A stretch of 64,000 nt of DNA, from NCBI RefSeq assembly GCF_000972845.2, contig NC_040013.1, positions 2,098,642 through 2,162,641 of the forward strand. Direction: 5' to 3'. The notes beneath the pieces are model-generated. The model worked only from the letters and a program-made list of their open reading frames with translations. It did not search any database and was not told the DNA's origin. How positions within the stretch are numbered: the stretch's first letter is position 1; every line of letters starts with the position of its first letter. The translations under genes were made by a program, and so were the position numbers. Source of the stretch: Larimichthys crocea. Taxonomy: Eukaryota; Chordata; Actinopteri; Sciaenidae. Shown one piece after another: positions 38,234 through 53,019 of the stretch.

Positions 38234-38337
38234 TCACTTCTTTCTTCCACCTCTCTCCTTCAGCGCCAAGTGGATGATCGAACCGTTGTTCCATGTTGTA
38301 TATAAGCCAGAGAGTTGGAATCCTTGATGAAAATACC
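38234..38337 (-). pseudogene. Extra copy of the last sf3a1 exon, frameshifted
   Basis: The sequence matches the final sf3a1 exon (39960-40061), including the acceptor TTTCAG and the ending LALKERGGRKK plus stop. It is 104 bp instead of 102: one C is inserted in the TTGTTC stretch and one base in GTATATAAG, so the exon cannot be read through in frame. It lies 1.7 kb beyond the true last exon and no other sf3a1 exon accompanies it. Confidence 0.85.
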
Positions 38338-38436
38338 CTGAAATGAGCGAAGAAAGACTTGGTCCCATGTCTGTAATTTGACTCATCTGCTTCAGAGCAA
38401 ATCCACAAAGTAAATCCCCAACAATTAAGTCTAGAC

Positions 38437-39483
38437 CAGGGAAGTCCAAAGTACGGCCCGGGGGTCAATAAAATATTATTTATGGGCTGCTAGGATTGTC
38501 AGATGCTGTATGGCTGCCAGATTTGCCTTTTTTGGTTGACATAACTAAGTATTTGAACCTCTAAGGACATAGCTGCTGGTGTTATATATCAACTTCAACT
38601 TTATTTATTTATATAGCACCTTTCATACAGAATTGTAGCCCAAAGTGCGTCACAGAGCAGAGTAAAAACAGAAATAGACAGTTCTTAAGGTAACAGAGCA
38701 GTTGCATGAAAAACTAGAGATTAGAAGAAAAGTAAAAAGCATAAAACTACAACAACGAAACAAATAGGAGGAAAAAATAAGACCTATAGGGTACAAAGCA
38801 TAAGATGTGACACAAAATATTATTTTCTGAAAGAGTTATGTTTTAAGCTTTAATGTTAACAGACTTTGCATTACTCAGACTTTATCCACTGCTGGCTTAT
38901 ATTGTCTCAATGTCACTCCTGATGATGGTGAGGATGTTTCTTAATACAGTTGGAAAGAGAGTACAGTATTTATTTATTTTCTCCTCTTCTTTCTTATATC
39001 TTACTGTACTACATATTTTTCTTACTTTTGATGTTATATGTTGTGTAATAACCTAATCGCTTACTGTGACTACATCTGATATGGGTTGTCAGGAGGGATA
39101 GTGGGATTCAGGTTGGGGTTCTCTTTTTGTCTTGCCTTTTTTTTGTACTTCACTTTAAAGCAGACACTCTGACGTTATATGAAAATATTGTAGTTTTTGT
39201 ACTGTCTGCAAAAACTCAATAAAGAAATTGGGAAAAAATGAATAAATAAATAAATGTTAACAGACTTTGCATTACTCATAATAAGTCATGTTTAAAATGA
39301 ATGAATGCAAGTTTAACGTGTTCCATAAAGTTTATTCTGTTATCTGACTTGGGATGTGAAAGAAAGGAAGAACTGGTTTTTAGATTTGTTCACGCCTGAT
39401 TGGTTTAGATAGTTAGTATTGGCCCCTGGGCATCTTCACATTGTCAGATCTGGCCCTCTTTATAAAAAGTTTGGACACCTCTG
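38437..39483. mobile_element. hAT-type element with 8-bp TSD (in unit B)
   Basis: The ends CAGGGAAGTCCAAA and TTTGGACACCTCTG are inverted repeats. They are flanked by GTCTAGAC (38429-38436) and GTCTGGAC (39484-39491), 7 of 8 identical. The interior holds other repeat material: a TTTATTTATATAGCACCTTTCA block and a stretch ending CAAAAACTCAATAAAGAAATTGG (near 39207-39229) that resembles an L1-type LINE 3' end. The same composite is in unit A (36777-37799). No transposase frame. Confidence 0.75.
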
Positions 39484-39493
39484 GTCTGGACTC

Positions 39494-39643
39494 TAGTGAT
39501 GGGAAGTTCGGTTCTTTTTAGGGAGCCAGATCACTTGACTCAGCCCAAAAAGAGCTTTCGGCTCTTCACGTTACCACGTATACCTTTCATAATTCAGCCA
39601 GATTTAGCGCTGAACTGGCTTGTTCACGACCGACACATCACTA
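39494..39643. mobile_element. Short (150-bp) hAT MITE beside the larger one
   Basis: It starts TAGTGATGGGAAGTTCGG and ends GACACATCACTA. The flanks CTGGACTC (39486-39493) and CTAGACTC (39644-39651) agree at 7 of 8 positions. The interior GAGCTTTCGGCTCTTC is a perfect hairpin-like core. Its left target copy overlaps the target copy of the neighbouring element, so two hAT insertions hit the same few bases. It lies just downstream of the sf3a1 poly(A) signal. Confidence 0.75.
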
Positions 39644-39740
39644 CTAGACTCTGTTCATTTCTGCACTATATCAGACACGCTGTGTTATTAATCACTTTAC
39701 ACATCAACACAAAGCCTCAAAAGTGGATTTTTTAAATTCC

Positions 39741-39746
39741 TTTATT
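39741..39746 (-). promoter_or_regulatory. Candidate poly(A) signal of sf3a1
   Basis: AATAAA on the minus strand 214 bp after the sf3a1 stop codon (context CTGAATAAAGGAATTT). The duplicate unit A has the same signal at 38027-38032. Confidence 0.7.
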
Positions 39747-39959
39747 CAGATGAACAGACAATACAGAGCTCTACATTGTCGTACAAGTTAGTTATGATCA
39801 TGAAGCCGTGCCTGTGAGTGTTACAGTATAATTCATTTAGCATTCTAACATTTAGGAAATTATACTCTTCACACAAATTTGCATTATAATAATTGTCGTT
39901 AAACTAAAATAGCATGACAGGAAGGAGTGACACAACATCCACAAGTCTTCCTGCAGGGC

Positions 39960-42900
39960 TCACTTCTTTCTTCCACCTCTCTCCTTCAGCGCCAAGTGGA
40001 TGATCGAACCGTTGTTCATGTTGTAATAAGCCAGAGAGTTGGAATCCTTGATGAAAATACCCTGAAATGAGCAGAAGAAAATACGTGTTATTTAATCACT
40101 CGAGTTCATCCATCTATCGCTCTTCACAGCAACGCATTCCAGCTCCTCCTGGGGGATCCCGGGGCGTTGCCAGGCTAGATGGGCTATGTAGTCCCTTCCA
40201 GCTGGTTCTGGGTCTGCCCTGGGGTCTCCTCCCAGGAAGGTGCCCAGGGAACAACCTCATGCTCCATTTTCACGTGTGAACAAGCCCGAGGATACTTGAA
40301 AGCCTTCGCTTGGGGCTGCAACTCGCTCCCAACCCTGAAGGAGCATTTCACTGTTTTCTAGCAGAGAGCCATGGCCTCAGATTTAAAAGGTTAAAAGTAA
40401 AAGTTTACCTCATACTGCAACTTCTGTTTCCCTGCTGGCATGCCGGTAGCTTCATGGATTTTGACTTTAATGACAGACACCTGTGGAGACATTGCATTAG
40501 AATGTGGTACATGCACTTACATATACTCAATATAAAGAGGGAAACAATAAGCCGACATCTGCATACCTGATCTGTGAGTGGGACAGTGAAATTCAGCACT
40601 TGGCCATTCAGCTTCCATTCGGTCTTGTCCTGCATGTTGGGTACTTGAACTTTAACCGCCACAGGACCCTGGAGAAGAAAATAAAATAAATCATGGCTCA
40701 AGTTAAGACAGCAGGAATTTTGTCTGCATGCAGACCGTCACATTTCACTGCTCTGACGTACCTTATTTCTACGAAGGAACTCCTCCTCTGGAATAAGGTT
40801 GTCCTCTGTCTTCATCTTCTTGCTGACTGGCTCATCATCATGAGGTGGAGGTGGGTGGGATGGCGGTGCAGGAGCAGAGCTCGGCGGTTGTGGTACTGGT
40901 GGAGCGGGAACAAACGCTGGAAGAAGAAGAAGCAGTTATTAATTCTCTGCAGATTTATTTTGGATGTGAGCAATCTGTCTTTGGAAACTTTCATCTTACC
41001 AGCTGGCACAACCATGGGAGGTGGTCTGGGCGCCATAATGTGAGGCGCTGACGGTGGCATGGGGACCACGTTGATGCGGGGAGCAGAGATCATACGAGGC
41101 ATTGATGCTATGACCTGTCCTGGTGCAAGGTGCACCACAGGAGACACGGGCGGTCTCGGTATCACAGGGACAGCAGACAGCAGAGTGGTGCGCACTTGAG
41201 GTGCCAGCTGTTTGCGAAGAACATGTCGTATTAGTTTAAACTTCATGATTTAATTTAATTAACAATTAATGTTTTTTTAAGTGACTCACAGTGGAAGGTG
41301 GGCGAGGCACTGATGTGATTGGAGGACTGGGTTTAGGCAAAATGGACGAAGACGAGGGCATCGGAGGCTGGTGATGGATCTCACTCGGCTTGCTCGGGCC
41401 GATTTTCTCCTTAGTGTCATCCTCTCCCACCAGTCCTTTGGCCTTGTGAATGGCTTCGATCTGCTCCTGCAGGGTGATGTTGGCCTGCGCTGCCTGCTGG
41501 GTACGAGCCATGCTTCCAGAGTGTCCATCCCAAGTGACCTGGTAACATAAAAACGGTCAGAGATCACACTGTGCTGACCTAATCCTTCAACTCAGGAACT
41601 CTGTGTGATATAAACCATCAGCATCCTCACCTTCTCCTCTGGCTTCTGGATTTCTTCTTCTCCGATCTTCTTACCGATGGCCGTCTCTTCCACACCGAAG
41701 ATATCGGTACGCCTCTCAGCCAGCTGCTTCAAGCTGCTCTCGATATCCAAACCAGGAGCGTAGACTTCGTCCTCAGTCTGCCTCTCTCTGATAGTGCGGT
41801 CCCTGAGCTCCAGCCAGCGTGGATCCAGGAGACCGATACGCATGTGCTCTTGCATCTTACTGGCTGGGATCTTCTCACCGGTAATTGGTGAGATGAGGTA
41901 CTCATCCGGAGCTGCAACTGAGGGCTGAGGCTTGGAAGCTGTGAGGAGAACATAGCACAAGATTAACACACACTGTACATAGCGATAGGTTGTTATTCAC
42001 TCATTTAAAAGAAGCGCATGTTTTACCTTTGGGGTCGTAGTCTTTGCGAATAATAACCTGGTCTGGAGTTGGGGGCAGTGGGGGTGGCATAGGGTTGTCT
42101 GGTGGCAGTGGAGCCTTCATGCCATCATCATCATCATCAGATCCCTGAGAAAAGCAGGAGGGGGAAGAATGACATGCGGTTACCAGGATTCCAACAAACC
42201 AATAATATCCCTCTGAATTAGAGTGCAACAATGAACGGTTCTTACCTCGTCCATGTCCTGCACTTGTGTGTCCTGATCAGGCTGTGAAGGCTGCCCGTTG
42301 TTCCTATCCTCCCGGTCATCGTCGTCATCCTCGCTCTCAACCTCCATCTCCACCTCCTCGCTCTCTCCGTACTTCTCGTAGCGCTCTTGGATCAGGATGC
42401 GGGCGCCGAGCTCCTCTGGTGTGGTAGGCGGGGGGAAGTGGCCTGAGGGAACAGAGGTGCAGATAAAGATGAGTGAATGTGGCTGCATTCAGACGGCACG
42501 TTTGAAAGATTGTGATTAGTGCGGTCATGTTACCTTGTTCGTTGGGCTGGAAATCCACCGTCTCAACCACTACGAAGTCATGCCAGTCGATTTGGGCGTA
42601 CGCCACACGTTCTTTCTCTCTTTCCTCCTCCTCCTTCTTTCTCTCACGCTCCTGGAACTTCGCCCACTCAACACGGTACCTCACCTGATGGTTGTGCAGC
42701 AGAACAGCTGATTAAGACAAGTCACATGCTATTAAATGCTTACCCTGAGTCACAGTCGCACTTTAAGGGGATTACCTGGTCCATAACCTCTCTTGGATTC
42801 TCAGCTTCTCTCTTCAGCTTGGTCAGGAGGCCTTTGGGAGGGATCAGAATCTACAGGCAGGGAGACGAGATCAAGATACAGCTCAGCATCAGAACGCAAA

Positions 42901-45900
42901 CAAACGGTAATAATAATATCATAGAGACACGGTGCGTGCCAGGTCACCTTTGTGTACTGCTCAACCAGTTTGGTGAAATAGTTGAAAAGGCTGTGCTGCG
43001 GCCGCAAAAAGTCAAACTGGTAGTTCCTCTGTTCTTTCTGCATGAGCTGAGTGAGAAACTGGCGGCCGTTACGAGCGACAAACTGGGCTGTGAGCTTCAC
43101 GACATCCAGATCGAATGCGGAGATTGACGGAGGATCCGCAATGAACTCAAACTCAGGAGGCGGCTCTTTGGGGACAACTGTCTCTTGAATCACCTGTGAC
43201 TGAACCTTTTGACAACACACAGAGAATATCAGCTGTTATGAACAAATACTACCAATTTATATGCAGTTAGGAAAAAGAGCAGACTGAAACGTGACGTCTT
43301 ACTTTTTGAGGAAGCTGTTGGGACTGCTGCATGGCCTGCTGCATAACCTTAGGCACGGCCGCAGACGGCTCCTGTGCTTTCCCCTCCTTGAACTCATTGA
43401 CCTTGTGGCGGTAGTAGGCATGGTACGGGTCATTAGGGTTGAGGAAATTAAACTTTGGGTTGTTGATCTCATTCTGACGGATTCTTGCTTCAAACTCAGG
43501 CCCGTTCCTGAGAAATAGACAAGACAATAGTTAAATTACAAGACATAAAATCCATATGAAATCATAGCTGTATAAAAGATAAAAAGTAACCGACCTGGCG
43601 ACAAAACTGGCTGTCTTGTCGACTATGTTTCGGACCTCAGGAGGTGGATAAATGATACCAACGATGGGTTTAGTAGCTGGGGTTTCATCAACGGCATCGT
43701 TCTGTTGACAAAAATTAACATTCGTTAGGCTGTAGTAGTCACAATTTAATAAATGATAACAACAATTAAATAAGCATCCTCTGCATCCAGACCATAGTGA
43801 AGTCACTTCTGTTATTCCTGACCGACAATCAACACATTAGCTTCAACTTACTTCAAATATCAGTGTCCCAAATCATAAGATAACCCCTCCTTATGCATTA
43901 CAGCAGTGACAATTAAACTATACAACTATTCTGATCATCAATTAATCGTCTTGAGACATTTTTAAAGTGTCGAAATTCTGATTCTCAGTTTTTAAAATTG
44001 TGAATATTTTCTGGTTTCTTTAGTCCTCTATGACATAAACTGAATATGTTTGGCTTGTGTACATTTGAGGATGTTGTGATTAAGATTTCTTTCAGCATTT
44101 GCTGACATTTAATTGAGAAGACGATTGACAGATTCGTCGATAATTAGAACTAATCATTAGAGATTTTATCGATCCCACACTGAGTGAATTTACTTGCTGA
44201 GCACCTCACAATATACAAGGTGGATTAGAAAAATGTGCCTATAAAGGCTGAGTCCTTCCTGGAGCGACCCAGTTTCGAATCTGGCCTGTGGTCCTTTGCT
44301 GTGTGTCGTTCCCCCTCTCTTCAGCTGTCTGCTCTAGAGCTAGTCATTTCTGACTACCCCTGCTGTGAATGTGACTTTAATTAGTCTGTTTACAGCCTAA
44401 TTTAATTGCACACAGTCCTTTATCCTGTTTTTGTAGTTTCTTCTCATAAACCATTTTTATTTCTACGCTCACTTCCTATTTTTTTTATATACTTATTTTA
44501 TCTATCTATTTTTGTTCAAAGCACTTTCAACATCAGTACTACTCTTGTCTATAAAGAAATATATTGGTTACTGTGGTTAATGCACAAATTTTCACTTCTA
44601 TTGTGTTGCCACTGTTAGTTGCCAAAAGTTTTAGCTGCTCCTCCGTTGTATTGGAGTTATGGAAACAGTCTCATGTATGTTATAAAAATTAGGATTATAC
44701 TGGGGTTCAGATGTTTTAATTCATATAGTGTGTGTGTTTTCTGTCTTTTGTATGTCTCATGCACTTCACTTATTTGGCCTGTGACTGACTGAGGCTGGCA
44801 GGGAGAGATAATTATAAATCAGTAGTACAAGGTTAGGAAAGACAGGTTAGGGAAGTATCATTTGGATATAAAACCTAATGCTCATTACTGAGCAGAAAAC
44901 CAAAAAAAAGAAAGCTATGATTTTATCTGAGACAGCCCATTTTTAAAAAAATGTAAAATGTTAGAGCTCCTCAAGGAGCCTTTTCTCTGTAACCCCTTTT
45001 GTGTGTGGCACTGTTAAACGCTCCCTTCTTGTACAAGAATAATAAATCCAACTTAAACCTCGAATCCAGTCTTCCTTATTCAAGTTTTTCTTTAAAAAAT
45101 GTATAAGAACCAACTGTTTAGAGCTCCTCAAGGAGCCCTTTCTCTGTAACCCCTTTTTGTGTGTTGCACTGTTAAACGCTCCTTGTACAAGAATAATAAA
45201 TTCACTTAAAACTTTGAACCAATCTTCCTTATTCAAGATTTTCTTAAAAAAAGTATAAGAACCAACTGTTAGAGCTCCTCAAGGAGCCTTTTCTCTCAAC
45301 CCCTTTTGGTGTTGCACTGTTAAATGCTCTTTTTGAACAAGAATAATAAATTCAACTTAAACTTTGAACTTCAGTCTCCTTATCAGAGTTTTCTTTAAAA
45401 AAGGTATAAGAACAACTGTTAGAGCTCCTCAAGGAGCCTTTTCTCTGTAACCCCTTTTTGTGTGTTGCACTGTTAAACGCTCCCTTGTTGAACAAGAATA
45501 ATTCAACTTAAACTTTGATACTTAATCAGTCCTCTTATTCAAGAGTTTTTCTCTTTTAAAAAAAGTATAAGAACCAACTGTAGAGCTCCTCAAGGAGCCT
45601 TTTCTCTGAACCCTTTTTGTGTGTTGCACTGTTAAACGCTCCTTTGTACAAGAAAATAAATATCCAACTTAACCCTGAATCCAGTCTTCCTTATTCAAGT
45701 TTTCTTAAAAAAATGTATAAGAACCAACTGTTAGAGCTCCTCAAGGAGCCTTTCTCTGTAACCCCTTTGTGTGTTGCACTGTTAAAGCTCCTTCTTGTAC
45801 AAGAATAATAAATTCCAACTTAACCTGAATCCAGTCTCCTTATTCAAGTTTTTCTTTAAAAAATGTAAAGAACCAACTGTTAGAGCTCCAAGGAGCCTTT

Positions 45901-46637
45901 CTCGTAACCCCTTTTGTGGTGTTGCACTGTTAAACCTCCTTTTTGTACAAGAATAATAATCCAACTTAAACTATACTTTGAATCCAGTCCTCCTTATTAA
46001 GAGTTTTTCTTTAAAAAAAAAAATGTATAAGAACCAACTGTTAGAGCTCCTCAAGGAGCCTTTTCTCTCTTAACCCCTTTTGTGTGTTGCCACGTTAAAC
46101 GCTCCTTCTTGTAAAAGAATAATAAATCAACTTAAAACCTTGAATCCAGTCTTCCTATTCAAAGTTTTTTTCTTTCTTTAAAAAAGTATAAGAACCAACT
46201 GTTAGAGCTCCTCAGGAGCCTTTTCTCTAACCCCTTTTTGTGTGTGGCACTGTTAAACACTCCTTTGTACAAGATAATAAACAACTAAACTCTAACTTTG
46301 AATCCAGTCTCCTTTATGCAAGAGTTTTTCTTAAAAAATCGCCATAACAATGTACATTTACATTCAGTCATTTTTTCTCCAAAGCGACTCACAGGTCCAT
46401 TAGCTTTCCAGACTGGAGGAGCCGGGATCGAACCCCCGATCATTAGATTAGTGGACCGCTTCTGCCTCTATCTACCTTTATTAACCTTTAACAGTAACAA
46501 TACTCACCCCCTGTGATAAACCACACATTAGTTACTCTAAAACTCGTTCCCATTAGCTCGGTGCTAACAGAAGCAACTCGCAGCCGTACCTTGTTGTTGG
46601 ACTCCGGCTGAACGATCTGAACAGGCCCGGGCGGCAT
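39960..46637 (-). CDS. sf3a1: Splicing factor 3a subunit 1 (U2 snRNP)
   Basis: Fifteen coding exons, all GT-AG and in phase, 784 codons plus stop (human 793): 46590-46637, 43595-43701, 43303-43507, 42948-43205, 42776-42850, 42534-42684, 42246-42442, 42027-42144, 41631-41938, 41290-41538, 41000-41207, 40762-40916, 40567-40668, 40409-40480, 39960-40061. Domains: SURP1 at about residues 41-86 (NIVDKTASFVAR...), SURP2 at about 155-200 (DVVKLTAQFVARNGRQF), an acidic segment with five aspartates at the start of exon 8, a proline-rich region (exons 8 and 10-12), and a C-terminal ubiquitin-like domain at about 698-784 ending ERGGRKK. Family knowledge: SF3a1 joins SF3a2 and SF3a3 in the SF3a complex, needed for mature 17S U2 snRNP and prespliceosome formation; SURP2 binds SF3a3 and the UBL contacts U1 snRNA stem-loop 4. 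It starts head to head with ccdc157. A second identical exon 1 at 54580-54627 and a broken extra last exon at 38234-38337 flank the gene and probably reflect assembly duplication. Confidence 0.97.
40130..40395. repeat. Dispersed repeat fragment in sf3a1 intron 14
   Basis: The text CCAGCTCCTCCTGGGGGATC, GGGGTCTCCTCCCAGGAAGG and GCAGAGAGCCATGGCCTCAG resembles a repeat that recurs in many fish genomes, probably derived from a LINE. No ends or coding frame can be defined here. It fills most of the 347-bp intron. Confidence 0.5.
44228..44400 (+). mobile_element. tRNA-derived SINE fragment
   Basis: The block AGTTTCGAATCTGGCCTGTGG resembles a tRNA B box (GTTCGAATC) followed by the conserved body GTCCTTTGCTGTGTGTCGTT of a common percomorph SINE. 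The A-box half is not clear. In sf3a1 intron 1. Confidence 0.5.
44950..46330. repeat. Tandem satellite of about 155 bp in sf3a1 intron 1 (copy A)
   Basis: Nine units, each with GAGCTCCTCAAGGAGCCTTTT (a perfect GCTCCT/AGGAGC stem), ACCCCTTTTGTGTGTTGCAC, GTACAAGAATAATAAATCC and CTTAAACTTTGAATCCAGTC. The stem occurs at about 44966, 45124, 45273, 45423, 45586, 45737, 45885, 46043 and 46204. In front of the array (44680-44950) is a non-repeated lead with ATATAAAACC. Lead plus first unit look like an LTR (TATA box, then a transcribed R-like part with a poly(A) motif), amplified in tandem; that reading is an inference. Confidence 0.85.
46345..46485. repeat. Dispersed fish repeat (CCAAAGCGACT type)
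   Basis: ACATTTACATTCAGTCATTT, CCAAAGCGACTCACAG and GAGCCGGGATCGAACCCCCGATC are parts of a very common teleost short repeat. The last block reads as a tRNA-like B box on the minus strand. The second copy is at 54320-54470. Confidence 0.55.
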
Positions 46638-46897
46638 GGCTGTATCTTCCGAAGCTCACCTACAAACACACGAACCAACAAGAACAGTACAATAGTTTAC
46701 AATACTTTAAAAACGCGGAATATTCCACGTTCTTCAGCAGCAGCTAAGCTAACAGCTAACACCACTGCGTCGCGCTTTCGTTCACCCAATGGACGCCTAG
46801 TACTTCCGGTGACACGCCCGCAAAGCATTCTGGGACTTGGTAGTACTTTTTTTAGGAGGTTGCCAAGGAGACGCTCAGTCAACAAAGCGTGTCCGAC
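46638..46897. promoter_or_regulatory. Head-to-head sf3a1/ccdc157 promoter, copy A
   Basis: The 260 bases between the sf3a1 and ccdc157 start codons in the error-rich copy. The ETS motif CTTCCGG is intact, but the ZNF143-type motif (46825-46844) has an extra G in ACTTGGTAGT compared with copy B. Confidence 0.6.
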
Positions 46898-50918
<4,021 letters not shown>

Positions 50919-52494
50919 CGAAAAGACAAGAAGAACACAGCTTTGTATAATTATACAACACTAACATCATGTTTTTGTAATTGTACAGGCTCATTCTGTA
51001 TAAAAAAAATCTATAAAATGTAAATATAATAACTTACTGTGTATACATGAAAGAAAGGCTTTTATTATGCTATTCAGATAGGGCACAGATGGCTGTTGCA
51101 TATTAGGTTTCTGGATATATGATATGCTCTCAAACTAACCTGCATGTTTTTGGATGAGCGACCTTCGCAGCAGATGAGTCACTGGCTCTGAGTAAATGGG
51201 AAACCTTGATGTCAAAGCAAACAATGACACGGAGGCAGATGTGGCGATAGCTCTGTCTGACGAATGGAGGGAGAGAGTGAGAGTCTCCATGGAAACCCAA
51301 GTGCTCGCAAGGACTCTGCTGGAATCACCACCCAGGGCAGCCTTGATTTCACTCCCTCCGAGACAGAATCTGACAGTGAGTCCTCAGCGGTGCAGCGAGA
51401 TGAAGAGTGAGCTCTCGTTTTCGTGTCCTCGCCGCACATCAGGAGGGTTTGCAGCGGTAATCTGAGATCTCACGAGCTCAGTTGTGTAATCTGAGTCTAA
51501 TAGAGAGCCAAAGAGACTCGAGTCAGAGCTGTTGAAGTCAAAACAATCTTCTATTTGTTCTTGCGTCTGTGTTTTTATAAAGTATTGGTAACTAACTGTG
51601 ACTGTGACACTCAGTACGCCCGAAGGAACACCTGATCTGTCCTTTCATTCACTCCCGATGACAGATAAAGACCTCGGGGGTTAATCTCTAAATTGGGTTA
51701 ACGATTACAGTTTGTGTCATCAAGCATGTAATGGAAGTTTTAAGCTCTTTCACCCTGGTGCCACAGACGCCAGGGAACATAGCGTCAACGCTACGCTCAC
51801 CGTTTAGTAGTCAAGAACAGTTGTCATGATGTAACAGGGACATGTCTTTCTCACATTTCATTTTAGACGTGTTACTTGATAAATAAAAAAGGTAGTAAGT
51901 AGAAATATAACTACTGTAGATAGCACAAGGTTATGTAACATTACCGATACGATTTGCTGCCAGAAAGAAAACCTTACAGTGGACAGTGGCTCTTCTGTTA
52001 AGGCTTGGTGTAGAAGTTATATTCAAGCGCATTTGTATTAAACATGACCAAAGCAGATCAGTTCCACAGAGTCGGCATCATTGATCACTTGGACCTGATT
52101 TTTCTTCATTACATTTTTTGATCTCAGCGCTGTTTATGCTTGTTTTGTTTCTTATTGGTATTAAAAATAAGATAATCCAAAAATATACTGTTAGAAAAAG
52201 AACTATTCTTCATCCTCAAGCAGCACAAGGCTACAGATTGTACAAAATCAGACCATATGTTGCATTTGTGATTGGAATAAAAAAAAGCAAGCAAAGAGCA
52301 AATACACAACATTTAAAATCATTAAAAGGTTAAAACATTACGAATATGGGTTCAGTATTTAGCAGCAGAGTCACTTGAGACCAGCTAGTATGATACCAGA
52401 CACAGTCAGAAGACATTCAGTGTGTGGGAGTCCAATTTGGAACAGCTTAACAGATGGTATAAAGAAGAGGAGAGACGTGTGAAAGTATGTAAAA

Positions 52495-52504
52495 NNNNNN
52501 NNNN
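52495..52504. other. Assembly gap (10 N)
   Basis: Ten Ns that separate the end of copy A from the contig that carries copy B. The fixed size matches the other gap in the window and is a placeholder. Confidence 0.99.
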
Positions 52505-53019
52505 TTAGTCTTTCTTCTCAAATGTGACAATTTTCTGTTTTATCCACATAAATTAAACATCTTTAGGGTTAAACTGGACACCTCAAGTCATCACGTTACA
52601 ATCTATGAACTGTAATTTCGACTTTTAGACAAAACAATTATTATTTATATAAAAACAATTAATTGTTTCATCAGAGATCATGAAAACAGTCATTAGCTAT
52701 GTTGTATTCTTAGTATTTATCAATAAATCTGCATGTTATGTTATAAAAATTAGGATTTATACTGGGGTGCAGATGTTTTATTTCATATAGTGTCTGTGTT
52801 TTCTGTCTTTTGCATGTCATGTGCACTTCCCTTATTTGGCCTGTGATTGACTGAGGCTGGCAGGGAGAGATAATTATAAATCAGTATTACAAGGTTAGGA
52901 GAGACAGGTTAGGGAAGCATCATTTGGATATAAAACATGATGCTCATTACTGAGCAGAAAACAAAAAAAAAAAAAAGCTATGATTTTATCTGACACAGCC
53001 CATTTTTTTTTTTAAATGT

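Larger units (their letters stand above)
36686..38345. repeat. Tandem duplication, unit A (copy of the sf3a1 3' region)
   Basis: This segment matches 38352-40078 (unit B) from GACTTGGTCCCATGTCTGTAA through the hAT elements to the last exon of sf3a1, in the same orientation. Unit A contains an N gap (37200-37209) and differs from B mostly by small indels. The join to unit B at about 38345 is ungapped. It is either a real tandem duplication or an assembly stutter. Confidence 0.85.

Noticed and set aside
44265..44290. tRNA gene
   Set aside because: A B-box-like block is present but there is no A box, acceptor stem or anticodon arm; the context matches a SINE.
44966..46210. Bacterial-type intrinsic terminators (GC stem followed by T-run)
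   Set aside because: The stem plus TTTT pattern recurs because it is part of a satellite unit in a eukaryotic intron; there is no bacterial gene context.
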